A stretch of DNA of 64,000 nt from the NCBI RefSeq assembly GCF_014697125.1, contig NZ_JACJRG010000020.1, forward strand, positions 55,084-119,083, written 5' to 3'. The stretch is from Anabaena minutissima FACHB-250. GTDB lineage: Bacteria; Cyanobacteriota; Cyanobacteriia; Cyanobacteriales; Nostocaceae. The position numbers and the translations under genes were made by a program. The notes beneath the pieces were generated by a model, which was not told where the DNA came from, made no database searches, and was given only the letters and a program-made list of their open reading frames with translations. Positions 52,690-61,441 of the stretch are shown here, in pieces. Numbering within the stretch: the stretch's first letter is position 1; the number at the start of each line of letters is the position of its first letter.

Positions 52690-52797
52690 CTGGGTAGAGT
52701 AACTAATGACTCAATACTCCCTACTCAGCACTCAGCACTCAGCACTCAGCACTCAGCACTCACCACTCAGCACTCACCACTCACCACTCACCACTCT
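52690..52797. repeat. Long STRR tract (CACTCAG / CACTCAC heptamers)
   Basis: A run of roughly ten heptamers, first CACTCAG then CACTCAC variants (52722-52797), preceded by looser units (ACTAATG, ACTCAATACTCCCT). It extends into the 3' end of mutT and supplies its last codons and stop. Confidence 0.88.
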
Positions 52798-53200
52798 CTT
52801 TCAATGCAGCAATAATCTGAGTGTTTGCTTGGGGAAAAGTAAACTGTTCCAACTCGTCTAAATTCACCCAAAGCACTTCATCACACTCTAGAGGTTGAGG
52901 AACACCTGAAAGCAGGTGACAGTGATGTACTGTTAAGGTGACACGTAAATGAGTATAAGTATGGTCAATAGTAATCAGATGCTCTCCTACCTCAATTACT
53001 ATTCCCAGTTCTTCGTAAATTTCTCTTTTAATACATTCTTCCACAGTTTCGCCAAACTCGATTTTACCACCGGGAAACTCCCATAAACCACCCATTGAGC
53101 CTTCTTGACGACGACGATCAATTAAAATTTGCTGCTGATCATTCCAAATTATGGCAACACCAATAATTTTGTGTGGTGGTAGAGTCGTGGTTTTGTTCAT
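52781..53200 (-). CDS. mutT: 8-oxo-dGTP diphosphatase MutT-like (Nudix)
   Basis: A 139-residue Nudix hydrolase that would remove oxidised dGTP from the nucleotide pool. The Nudix box G-x5-E-x7-REUxEE is present as GGKIEFGETVEECIKREIYE followed by ELG. The N-terminal strand IGVAIIWNDQQQILIDRRRQ and C-terminal PQANTQIIAALKE are typical. The last residues ESGEW and the TGA stop are encoded inside an STRR tract, so the natural C-terminus was probably rewritten by repeat growth. Other Nudix substrates cannot be excluded. Confidence 0.88.
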   Translation of the reverse strand: MNKTTTLPPHKIIGVAIIWNDQQQILIDRRRQEGSMGGLWEFPGGKIEFGETVEECIKREIYEELGIVIEVGEHLITIDHTYTHLRVTLTVHHCHLLSGVPQPLECDEVLWVNLDELEQFTFPQANTQIIAALKESGEW

Positions 53201-53231
53201 GACTATTGACTAGTAACTATTGACAAATAAC

Positions 53232-53267
53232 AAAACTCGGCAGATCCTTCAGTATCTACCGAGTTTT
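53232..53267 (-). terminator. Terminator after the DUF760 gene
   Basis: AAAACTCGG (53232-53240) pairs with CCGAGTTTT (53259-53267); inner bases AGAT/ATCT add to the stem. It lies between mutT and the DUF760 gene. The rest of 53201-53501 shows no gene. Confidence 0.75.
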
Positions 53268-53501
53268 TACTTATTTAAAAATATAAACTGCTTTTAGCTG
53301 ATCTACACGTTTAATTGTGTTGTTTATTTCGCATAAATATCATCAGAGACAAGTAGCGTTAGCGTTCAAGATATTGCTGCCAAATTTCGCTAACGCTTGT
53401 TTGATGGGACGGGAGTTTGTGGGGATTCCGCATAAAACTGCTCTTCAGTATTTTGTGCTGGTAATTTTACTGTTGAACTGCGGCTTGACAACATGAAATT
53501 G

Positions 53502-53846
53502 CTATTCAACTTCGTGGTTATTACTTTCAGTTCCGTGCATTACTTTTTCAAAGTTCATTCTTTGCTCGGCATTTCGTAAAAAATAACCACTAATCATTGC
53601 AGATGCTAACATCCGTCCTAGACTTTCCCGATTGGTAGTAATGGTAATGTCAAAGTGTTCAGAAGGTAGGTTGCCCAACAGTCCTACTATATTACGCTCC
53701 ATGACTTGAAAAACTTCAGGAGAGGCTGGTTTTGATAGCTGGTTTACTGTTTCTGGGTTTAATGACTTAACATACTGCCAGAGTAGATTGCTTGTTTCTG
53801 ATTCACTGTCGAAAAATTCTGAAACTCGGTTAGATGGGTTACTCAC
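53502..53846 (-). CDS. DUF760 protein
   Basis: A 114-residue soluble helical protein (NLLWQYVKSLNPETVNQLSK, VFQVMERNIVGLLGNLPSEH, RMLASAMISGYFLRNAEQRM) recognised as the cyanobacterial/plastid DUF760 family. Plant members are linked to photosynthesis-associated processes and to substrates of plastid proteolysis, but a bacterial role is not known. It has a GGAGGT ribosome site (AGGAGGTACAAAGTGAG upstream of the ATG) and its own terminator. Confidence 0.8.
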   Translation of the reverse strand: MSNPSNRVSEFFDSESETSNLLWQYVKSLNPETVNQLSKPASPEVFQVMERNIVGLLGNLPSEHFDITITTNRESLGRMLASAMISGYFLRNAEQRMNFEKVMHGTESNNHEVE

Positions 53847-54194
53847 TTTGTACCTCCTGTACTACCACTGTTGAATGTGGTGTTAGTGACTTTACTAGGC
53901 TGAGGTCTTTTATTTAACTTGACTTCACAAGCCATTTAGTGTTCCTGTCAAATAATGTAACAAGTTAATTTGTCATCAGGAGTGGGTGTAACCGTACATT
54001 AAAGAGGGGATTTTCTCGCCTTAATTAAGTCAAATGGTTAATATTCATTAGAAGTATAGTCTGTTACAGTGCAAGATAACTAACAATAGTGAAAATTAAC
54101 ACTTTTGCCGAAACAAGCGAAGATGTAGGGTGCGCTTGGCTGCGTTGAAATGCCGCGAAGCGCACCCTGCGAGCTAATGCCTAATCACTAATGA
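53847..54194. other. Intergenic region between DUF760 and sigD
   Basis: Contains a palindromic repeat at 54127-54168 and AT-rich DNA that presumably holds the DUF760 promoter. No gene is visible. Confidence 0.55.
54127..54168 (-). terminator. Hairpin repeat after sigD
   Basis: AGGGTGCGCTT (54127-54137) and AAGCGCACCCT (54158-54168) are perfect inverted copies around a 20-base loop, 27 bases past the sigD stop. The TAGGGTGCG...CGCACCCT form is a dispersed repeat type in bacteria and cyanobacteria, and could serve as terminator. Confidence 0.6.
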
Positions 54195-55193
54195 CTAACT
54201 TGCCAAATATTCATCCATACAGGCTTTAGACTTACGTAGTTTAGTTAAAGCTTCTCTTTCAATTTGCCGTACTCGTTCGCGGCTAATGTTGAGAATTTCA
54301 CCTATTCTTGCCAAAGTTAAAGCCTGTCCATCCATCAATCCAAAACGGAGTTTAATCACCTCTCTTTGTTGAGGGGTAAGTTGCTCCATGAGGCGATCTA
54401 GGTCGTAAGATAGGGAGGATTGCATGACAAAATCTTCTGGAGAAGCACCGGGGTCTTCTAGCATTTCTCCTAATTCAGTGTCGTAGTTATCTCCTAAGCG
54501 CAAGTCTAAAGATAAGGGTAAGCGTGCTTTTTCCAGGTATTCTCGTACCTGCTTAGGTGTTAATTCTAATTCACTGGCTAGCTCAGATGCGGTGGGAGCG
54601 CGTCCTAATCTTTGAGATAGGTGGCGTTGTGCTTTTTTAATTTTGTTAAGCTTCTCGGTGATGTGAATTGGTAGGCGGATAGTACGCGCTTTTTCTGCGA
54701 TCGCACGGGTGATAGCTTGGCGAATCCACCAATAGGCATAGGTAGAAAATCTATAACCTTTAGTGGGGTCAAATTTTTCTACACCCCGTTGCATCCCAAT
54801 ACTGCCTTCTTGGATTAAGTCCAGTAAATCGACATTGCGTTTAATGTACTTTTTGGCAACGGATACCACAAGCCGCAAATTAGCTTCGACCATTTTGCGT
54901 TTAGCAATTTCGCCTTCTGCGATGACTTCGTTTAATTGTGCCGTGTCTAACTCTGCCGCTTTTGCCCACTCTTCTAAGCTCGGCTCATAACCTAACTTAT
55001 TGAACAGTTCCTCACGCACCTCCTGCAATGTGGATGAACGCTGTACCTGTTTACCATAAAAAATTTCTTCCTCGTGGGTTAAGAGTGGTACACGGCCAAT
55101 CTCACGCAGGTAAGTCCGCACGAGGTCTGTGGCTGTCTGAGCGGTCTTCATGGCGCTACTCTTTGGTAATGTTGGACTTGTTGGTAGGGTCAT
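54195..55193 (-). CDS. sigD: Group 2 RNA polymerase sigma factor
   Basis: A 332-residue sigma-70 factor without the long region 1.1 of the primary sigma. Region 1.2 is DLVRTYLREIGRVPLLTHEE; region 2 has NLRLVVSVAKKYIKRNVDLL, DLIQEGSIGM and FSTYAYWWIRQAITRAI; region 3 has RLPIHITEKLNKIKKAQR; region 4.2 has LTLARIGEILNISRERVRQI. I name it sigD because it is next to carB as alr3810 (sigD) is in Nostoc PCC 7120, from memory; it could be another group 2 member. ATG at 55193 is preceded by an in-frame TTG that I reject. Confidence 0.85.
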   Translation of the reverse strand: MTLPTSPTLPKSSAMKTAQTATDLVRTYLREIGRVPLLTHEEEIFYGKQVQRSSTLQEVREELFNKLGYEPSLEEWAKAAELDTAQLNEVIAEGEIAKRKMVEANLRLVVSVAKKYIKRNVDLLDLIQEGSIGMQRGVEKFDPTKGYRFSTYAYWWIRQAITRAIAEKARTIRLPIHITEKLNKIKKAQRHLSQRLGRAPTASELASELELTPKQVREYLEKARLPLSLDLRLGDNYDTELGEMLEDPGASPEDFVMQSSLSYDLDRLMEQLTPQQREVIKLRFGLMDGQALTLARIGEILNISRERVRQIEREALTKLRKSKACMDEYLAS

Positions 55194-55849
55194 CAACTGA
55201 TAGATGCTCTTTGCCGGTACTACCCAGTCAAGCTGGGCTGTTTGTTATCTGTTGAAATTTATACAACCGATGAATCTCGGCTGTTATATCAATCTAAGTA
55301 GGTCTTTAACTGCTAGAAATTACAGTTATTTCCTAGGCTGCACAAGTATCTAGGGTTAGATAAAAGGTAGCGAGATGAACTTTTTTGTATCTAAATATTT
55401 GTTAACAATTGTAACATTTATGAGAGGCTTTGGTGTACTGGGTAATCATAAATTTTTGAAGGCATTAAGATTCAGGTAAATCAATCCATCTCAGTGTACT
55501 ATTAGAATAGTACACTAAATGCAAATACACATCCCACTCATAATCAATAAATGTTCGTGATATTGTCTGTTTTAGGTCTTGCACACCAGTTATTCTCCTT
55601 AAGCAACCAAATGCACTGAATTCCTTTGACTGTTACTGGTTGGTGAAGTTTCCGCAGAGAATGATCACTTCCTCATATTTGTTAAAATATCTCAATGAAA
55701 ACCATAATTATTTTTCTATAATAATTACTTAATTTTCCTTGTAAATACTGCTTTGTGTAGATTCCATATGGGTACTGGGGATTGGGGATTGGGGATCGGG
55801 GACTGGGGTATGGGTAAAATCTCCCTCCCCTACACCCCTATACCCCTAG
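55194..55849. other. sigD upstream region with an STRR at its far end
   Basis: AT-rich leader and promoter DNA for sigD, about 650 bp. A degenerate heptamer tract (GGGGATTGGGGATTGGGGAT and GGGGACTGGGG) lies at 55772-55807, 40 bp past the carB stop. No gene is visible. Confidence 0.6.
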
Positions 55850-58800
55850 CTACAGATTTGAGCAGTAGTCTTGAATGACTTTTACATCTAAAGTCGTATT
55901 TTGCATGGAACGGATTGCCGCAACGGTAGCTTTAGCCCCGGCGATAGTGGTGATGATGGGGATTTTGTAGGCTAAACCTGTGCGGCGGATTAATCTAGCA
56001 TCGGTTTGGGCTTCTTCTCCAGAAGGAGTGTTAATAATCAGTTGGATTTTCTGATTTTTGATGGCATCGATGACGTGGGGACGACCTTCATGCAATTTCA
56101 GCACTAACTCGACATCTAAACCATGCTCCTTTAAGACTTGGCGTGTACCAGAGGTAGCCATTACCTGGAAGCCTAAATCAATAAATTCTTTCACGACAGG
56201 AACGGCGGCGGATTTATCGCGATCGCTCATGGAGACAAACACAGTTCCCGTTAGTGGTAAACGCTCTCCAGCACCTAATTCTGCTTTGGCAAAGGCGCGA
56301 CCAAAATCGCTATCTATGCCCATGACCTCACCAGTGGAGCGCATCTCCGGGCCTAATATTGTATCAGTTCCAGGGAATTTATTAAAGGGTAACACGGCTT
56401 CTTTGACTGCAATGTGCTTGGGGATGACTTCTTGGGTGAAATTCAGTTCTTCTAAGGTTTTCCCCGACATAATTAAGGATGCTAACTTCGCTAAGGGTAC
56501 GCCTGTCGCTTTTGAGACAAAGGGGACTGTCCGAGAAGCACGGGGGTTAGCTTCCAGAATGTAAACTTGGGGCGAATAACTGCTAGCACCAATGACGGCA
56601 AACTGAATATTCATCAATCCAATTACAGACAAGGCTTGTGCTAGTTCTACAGTCCAAGTGCGGATTTGATTGAGAACGGCTGGTGGTAGGGAGATTGAAG
56701 GCAGAGAACAAGCCGAGTCTCCTGAGTGAATACCCGCTTGCTCAATGTGTTCCATTATACCGCCGATTACGACTCGTCCAGTATGGTCGGCGATCGCATC
56801 CACATCAACTTCAATGGCGTTTTCCAAAAACTTATCTATTAAAATTGGATGTTCTGGCTCGACCTGTACCGCAAAGGTCATATAACGTTCCAATTCGGTA
56901 TCAGAGTAGACGATTTCCATCGCCCTACCACCCAAGACGTAACTAGGACGTACTACCACCGGATAGCCAATGCGTTTAGCCACAATCAGCGCGTCTTCAT
57001 AACTCCGCGCAATTCCATTTGGCGGTTGAGCAATATTTAACTGTTTGAGAATCTTCTCAAATCGTTCCCGGTTTTCAGCCCTGTCAATAGAATCGGGTGA
57101 TGTTCCCCAAATTTTGGTGACTGAGGATGGGGAAATTTCCGCCGTCTCTAGCTGTTGCAAATATTCTTGCAATGGTAAAGCTAGTTTTAATGGTGTTTGT
57201 CCACCAAACTGAACGATGATCCCGACTGGATTTTCAGCTTCGATGATGTTAAGTACATCTTCTTTCGTTAATGGTTCAAAGTAGAGGCGATCGCTAGTAT
57301 CATAATCGGTGGATACTGTCTCTGGGTTAGAGTTGACCATAATCGTCTCATAGCCTGCACCCTTCAAGGCATAGGCGGCGTGACAACAACAATAGTCAAA
57401 CTCAATTCCTTGGCCGATGCGGTTGGGGCCGCCTCCCAAAATCATCACTTTGGGCTTGGTGGCTGGGATGACTTCGTTTTCTTCTTCGTAGGTTGAGTAG
57501 TAATAAGGTGTAAAGGCTTCAAACTCAGCCGCGCAGGTATCGACAGTTTTGTAAACGGGTGTGATACCTAATTGTTTGCGGTAGGTGCGGACTTCATCTT
57601 CAGTGGTTTTAGTAGCAAAGGCAATTTGGCGATCGCTATATCCGTCGCGTTTTATTTCATACATTTGCTCCTGTGTCAACTGTTTTAGAGGTGTGCGCTT
57701 GAGGAATTTCTCCACCTCTAAAAGTTGCTGCATTTTATCTAAAAACCAAGGGTCAATCCCAGTAAGTTCGTAGATTTCTTCACTGCTAATCCCCAATTGC
57801 AAAGCATGGCGCACTGCAAAAATGCGATCGGGGTTGGGTGTGCGTAACTGGGCGCGAATTTGTTCGCCACTAGGTAATTTTTCTGCCTTGTCACAACCCC
57901 AACCCGCACGGCCGGTTTCTAGAGAACGCAGGGCTTTTTGGAAGGATTCGTTAAAAGTCCGCCCAATCGCCATCGCTTCCCCAACGGATTTCATTTGGGT
58001 GGTCAGGACGGGTTCTGAACCGGGGAATTTTTCAAAGGCGAAGCGGGGGACTTTGGTAACAACGTAATCAATGGTTGGTTCAAAGGAAGCCGGGGTTTTT
58101 TTGGTGATGTCGTTTTTAATTTCATCCAAGGTGTAACCGACAGCCAACTTTGCCGCCATCTTCGCGATTGGGAAACCCGTAGCTTTGGAAGACAAGGCGG
58201 AACTGCGAGAAACACGGGGGTTCATTTCAATGACGACAACATCCCCATCCACTGGGTTAACGGCAAATTGGATATTAGAACCGCCAGTTTCTACACCAAT
58301 TTCGCGGATGATTTTAATCGCCATGTCCCGCAGCCGTTGATATTCTTTATCGGTGAGGGTTTGGGCTGGTGCAACGGTGATGGAATCGCCTGTGTGAATC
58401 CCCATCGGGTCAATATTTTCGATGGAACAGATAATCACAACGTTATCTGCAAGGTCGCGCATCACTTCTAATTCATATTCTTTCCAGCCGAGGAGGGACT
58501 GGTCAATGAGAATTTGGGAAACGGGACTCGCATCAATCCCGACTTGTGCCATTTCCTCAAATTCTTCTTGGTTGTAGGCGATACCGCCACCCGTACCACC
58601 CATTGTAAAAGCTGGACGAATAATTAAAGGGTAAGTACCGATTTTACGCGCGATCGCTTTTGATTCTTCTAAGGATGAGGCTGTACCACTGGGACAAACA
58701 CTCACCCCAATTTTTGCCATTGCTTCGTTGAATAATTTCCGGTCTTCGGCTTTTTCAATGGCCTCTAACTTCGCGCCAATTAATTCAACATTATATTGAT

Positions 58801-59125
58801 CTAACACTCCATTTTTCGCCAGGGTGACAGCTATGTTGAGGGCTGTTTGTCCACCCATTGTTGGTAATAAAGCATCTGGACGTTCTTTCTCGATGACTTT
58901 TGCGACTATTTCTGGTGTTAGGGGTTCAATGTAAGTGCGATCGGCTGTTTCCGGGTCGGTCATGATTGTAGCTGGGTTGGAGTTGACCAACACCACTTCA
59001 TAACCTTCTTCTCGCAATGCTTTACAGGCTTGAGTGCCAGAATAGTCGAATTCACAGGCTTGGCCAATCACAATTGGGCCAGATCCTAATAACAGTATCT
59101 TCTGGATGTCTTGACGGCGGGGCAT
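55850..59125 (-). CDS. carB: Carbamoyl-phosphate synthase large subunit
   Basis: A 1091-residue enzyme that, with CarA, makes carbamoyl phosphate from bicarbonate, glutamine-derived ammonia and two ATP, for arginine and pyrimidines. It has two homologous synthetase halves (first: LLLGSGPIVIGQACEFDYSG, IEMNPRVSRSSALSSKATGF; second: ILGGGPNRIGQGIEFDYCCC, LEANPRASRTVPFVSKATG), an oligomerisation segment between them, and the C-terminal MGS-type allosteric domain (VKEFIDLGFQVMATSGTRQV). carA is not in the window. The neighbour sigD follows on the same strand, but 650 bp away. Confidence 0.97.
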   Translation of the reverse strand: MPRRQDIQKILLLGSGPIVIGQACEFDYSGTQACKALREEGYEVVLVNSNPATIMTDPETADRTYIEPLTPEIVAKVIEKERPDALLPTMGGQTALNIAVTLAKNGVLDQYNVELIGAKLEAIEKAEDRKLFNEAMAKIGVSVCPSGTASSLEESKAIARKIGTYPLIIRPAFTMGGTGGGIAYNQEEFEEMAQVGIDASPVSQILIDQSLLGWKEYELEVMRDLADNVVIICSIENIDPMGIHTGDSITVAPAQTLTDKEYQRLRDMAIKIIREIGVETGGSNIQFAVNPVDGDVVVIEMNPRVSRSSALSSKATGFPIAKMAAKLAVGYTLDEIKNDITKKTPASFEPTIDYVVTKVPRFAFEKFPGSEPVLTTQMKSVGEAMAIGRTFNESFQKALRSLETGRAGWGCDKAEKLPSGEQIRAQLRTPNPDRIFAVRHALQLGISSEEIYELTGIDPWFLDKMQQLLEVEKFLKRTPLKQLTQEQMYEIKRDGYSDRQIAFATKTTEDEVRTYRKQLGITPVYKTVDTCAAEFEAFTPYYYSTYEEENEVIPATKPKVMILGGGPNRIGQGIEFDYCCCHAAYALKGAGYETIMVNSNPETVSTDYDTSDRLYFEPLTKEDVLNIIEAENPVGIIVQFGGQTPLKLALPLQEYLQQLETAEISPSSVTKIWGTSPDSIDRAENRERFEKILKQLNIAQPPNGIARSYEDALIVAKRIGYPVVVRPSYVLGGRAMEIVYSDTELERYMTFAVQVEPEHPILIDKFLENAIEVDVDAIADHTGRVVIGGIMEHIEQAGIHSGDSACSLPSISLPPAVLNQIRTWTVELAQALSVIGLMNIQFAVIGASSYSPQVYILEANPRASRTVPFVSKATGVPLAKLASLIMSGKTLEELNFTQEVIPKHIAVKEAVLPFNKFPGTDTILGPEMRSTGEVMGIDSDFGRAFAKAELGAGERLPLTGTVFVSMSDRDKSAAVPVVKEFIDLGFQVMATSGTRQVLKEHGLDVELVLKLHEGRPHVIDAIKNQKIQLIINTPSGEEAQTDARLIRRTGLAYKIPIITTIAGAKATVAAIRSMQNTTLDVKVIQDYCSNL

Positions 59126-59408
59126 AGTCGTTGGGTTGGAGTACGAGAATACAAAGTCCTGATTATTTTAAGGTTCTTTCTCTCTACTAGTGTTGTTTAT
59201 TATTAAGTTTTCTAGGTTCGGTGACACAGGAGGGTAAACCGGGATGCTCCCCAATACTGCCAGGGTTAGCGCAGTGTGGGGTTTCCTTCCATCAACCCAA
59301 TCTACAATTTTTTTGTATCCCTTTAATCCCCCTAATAGATTACAGGCGATGATAAATTGCGAGCCACTTGCCATAAGTCGGGAAGCCCGCCCAAAGCAAT
59401 AGCTTGGC

Positions 59409-59470
59409 TTTGAAACCTACCGACCAGGTTTCAAAGCCTTAATTTTCTATTAGTCCACCTGCGTGGACTT
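59409..59470. repeat. Pair of small perfect hairpin repeats
   Basis: Two adjacent inverted repeats: a 10-bp stem (TTTGAAACCT / AGGTTTCAAA) and a 7-bp stem (AGTCCAC / GTGGACT), flanked by GGGAAGCCCGCC-like and GGACTTCCCT sequence. They look like one compound dispersed element. Confidence 0.65.
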
Positions 59471-59836
59471 CCCTACGGGATATATTTGCCCAAAACTTTT
59501 CCAACATTCTCTGAGACTTGAGAACCCCTTTTTCTCAAAGAAACGGAGGTTCTTGGCTTTGAATAATGATTTATGAATGCTTTTTTAGTCAAGATTAATT
59601 TTTATTCTGTCTTTATGCTAATTAAAGCAAATTTCGGAATTAAGTTAATTCAAAATTATTCTCAATAATCAAAGTTAGCGTCAGAGCGGTCGCTAGTTTA
59701 ATCTAATATTTTTTAACATCAAAACTAGGTTTTTAGATATATGCGACTAGAAAATAAATCTAGTTCAAAAAGTGCAAATACTTATTAAATAGAATATTGC
59801 TAATATTTTGCAATTATTTCATGTTAATAACCATAA

Positions 59837-59875
59837 TAAAAAAGGCAGAAAGTATCAATACTCTCCGCCTTTTTT
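59837..59875 (-). terminator. Terminator of dpsA
   Basis: A-tract, GGCAGAAAGTAT, short loop, ATACTCTCCGCC, then TTTTTT; the stem has small mismatches and the A/T tracts make it work on either strand. It lies about 75 bp past the dpsA stop. Confidence 0.85.
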
Positions 59876-59948
59876 CATATTCTTGTAAAACGTAGTCCTG
59901 TAAGATTACCTTCTGTCTATAGATGACTAGAGGTAAATTATCTCAACA

Positions 59949-60503
59949 TTAATTCTGGGCAGGTTGAACAAAACCCAAGGTTAAGCTATCTTTAGCCAAG
60001 AAGTGAGCTATATGATAAGCTCTTTCCTCAGTTTTTAACAGAATCTTTTCGTACATATAGCGTGTACCACGATCGCCCAAACTCTCTGCTTGAGCAGCTT
60101 GGCGGCGAATAACGTTGATGATAGACTGTTCTGCTGCTAGGTCATTTTCTAACATCTTGCGAGCAGAATAGACACCATCAGATTCTTGCTCAAAACAGGT
60201 TAATTCTGCCAACTTGCTGAAAGTAGCTGCTGGTACACCACCTAATCCATTTAATCGTTCACCAATTTCATGGATGTGGTCTTGAACTTGATTATAGCTG
60301 TCATTAAAAAATTCATGCAGTGAGTAAAATTCTGCACCTTCCACTACAAAATGATGCTTTTGATACTGCACGTACAATGCTTGAAAGCTAGCTAAAACAA
60401 CGTTTAATCCTTCAGTCACTGGAGCAGTTACGCTGCGATCTAGTAAGACTGGATTGTCGTAAACTTGACCAAAATTTTGCAATAAAGTTTGCGTATCAGC
60501 CAT
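59949..60503 (-). CDS. dpsA: Dps-family ferritin with three-histidine ferroxidase centre (DpsA type)
   Basis: A 184-residue miniferritin that would form a dodecamer storing iron and protecting DNA. Numbering matches E. coli Dps: His51 (KHHF) and His63 (SLHEFF) and Glu82 (GER) of the ferroxidase site are kept, but Asp78 is His78 (DHIHEIGER) and Asp67 is Asn67; the usual Trp52 is Phe. A third histidine at this position is known in Thermosynechococcus DpsA and a Nostoc Dps, where it alters metal preference and oxidant use. The gene order next to carB suggests the alr3808 orthologue of Nostoc PCC 7120 (from memory). A GGAG ribosome site precedes the ATG, and a terminator follows. Confidence 0.92.
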   Translation of the reverse strand: MADTQTLLQNFGQVYDNPVLLDRSVTAPVTEGLNVVLASFQALYVQYQKHHFVVEGAEFYSLHEFFNDSYNQVQDHIHEIGERLNGLGGVPAATFSKLAELTCFEQESDGVYSARKMLENDLAAEQSIINVIRRQAAQAESLGDRGTRYMYEKILLKTEERAYHIAHFLAKDSLTLGFVQPAQN

Positions 60504-61129
60504 TATTCTCCTCTCTTTTAAACAGTCAAAGTTTGTAACCGTTTATTTCCTACATATTAACATCATAAAAATAAAATCCGCCTCTATCAATAGCATATAT
60601 TTGGGAATTTTCTGTCGCTAAAATTTCCAAGCTAATTATCTTCTTGAAATAGATATACATACCTTAATTAAGATTTAATTAACGCTGTTTAGCTATTAAG
60701 CGATGTATTCAGATTTTTTGGTATTTAAGCTATCTATAAACAAGCAAAGGATTATATCTCTAATCAGTGATATGTTTTATACAACCCAGAACCCCGCTTT
60801 CTTCAAGAAAGCGGGGTTCTTATAGGCGTAAATTCTCATCCCTAGAACCGATTGGCTATCTAGTGTGATTATTTTCACTTTTCATATGTATCTACATAAA
60901 TCTGGAAAAATTTAGGCAGTTTCTCTGGAATCACTATGCTACGCGAGCGTCACTATTGGTTTTAGTGGAGAATTATTACAGAATTTTTATTTTTTTTAGC
61001 AAGATAACTGAGAATTGTTTGCACTTAGGTTATTCTAAATAAAAGAGGCTGCACCTTCAAAAATTTTAAATATGGGGAGTAGCTGTACTATATTTATTGC
61101 AATTTACTTGCACTTTGAGGGCTATTCAC
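60504..61129. other. Intergenic region with a 16-bp perfect palindrome
   Basis: Divergent region between dpsA (minus) and the small gene at 61130 (plus). At 60788-60820 AGAACCCCGCTTTCTT and AAGAAAGCGGGGTTCT meet around a single base, forming a near-perfect cruciform. No gene or clear promoter is seen. Confidence 0.6.
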
Positions 61130-61366
61130 TTGAAATCATTTCTTTCACAAATCGAGCAAACTTACGTTGTAGAAGTGAATTGGCTAGACCGTTGGCAGAT
61201 TTATCAACGTTTGCAGGAGTTAGACGTTCCCTGTTGGTGTGAAGCGAACCAACCATTGAAAGTGGAAATTAGCTCTCCTGTCGCTGCTATTCAGCTTTGG
61301 AGTGTAATTAGACAGTTCACAGCTTCTCGCCAAGATTTAATTTCGACTCTAAAACTAAGTTACTAA
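61130..61366 (+). CDS. Small conserved protein, unknown function
   Basis: From TTG at 61130 (GAGG nine bases upstream) the product has 78 residues: MKSFLSQIEQTYVVEVNWLD, RWQIYQRLQELDVPCWCEAN, then VEISSPVAAIQLWSVIRQF. An earlier TTG at 61097 would add 11 residues. The alternating pattern suggests a small alpha/beta fold; two cysteines sit close together (CWC). It lies 75 bp before the ferredoxin-like gene on the same strand, so it may be co-expressed. I do not recognise the family. Confidence 0.6.
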   Translation: MKSFLSQIEQTYVVEVNWLDRWQIYQRLQELDVPCWCEANQPLKVEISSPVAAIQLWSVIRQFTASRQDLISTLKLSY

Positions 61367-61441
61367 AGCCCGTAATGGCTGTTGTGACCGACTCTACCAA
61401 ATGGCTCAAGTTTAAAGTTAGTTAAAAAAGGGTAAAAGAAT

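Larger units (their letters stand above)
59126..59948. other. Intergenic region between carB and dpsA with palindromic repeats
   Basis: No convincing gene; an open frame at 59168-59374 (minus) lacks protein-like features. It contains TTTGAAACCT-ACCGACC-AGGTTTCAAA (59409-59435) and AGTCCAC-CTGC-GTGGACT (59453-59470), both of a type dispersed in Nostoc genomes, and the dpsA terminator. Confidence 0.6.

Noticed and set aside
52722..52797. Possible CRISPR-like or telomere-like heptamer array
   Set aside because: Heptamer tracts of this kind are ordinary STRRs of heterocystous cyanobacteria.
56058..56564. 168-codon plus-strand frame antisense to carB
   Set aside because: It lies wholly inside carB, which is a well-conserved gene; composition follows the carB codon pattern read in reverse.
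59168..59374. 68-codon minus-strand frame upstream of dpsA
   Set aside because: No ribosome site, no hydrophobic core or family pattern; it lies among dispersed palindromic repeats.
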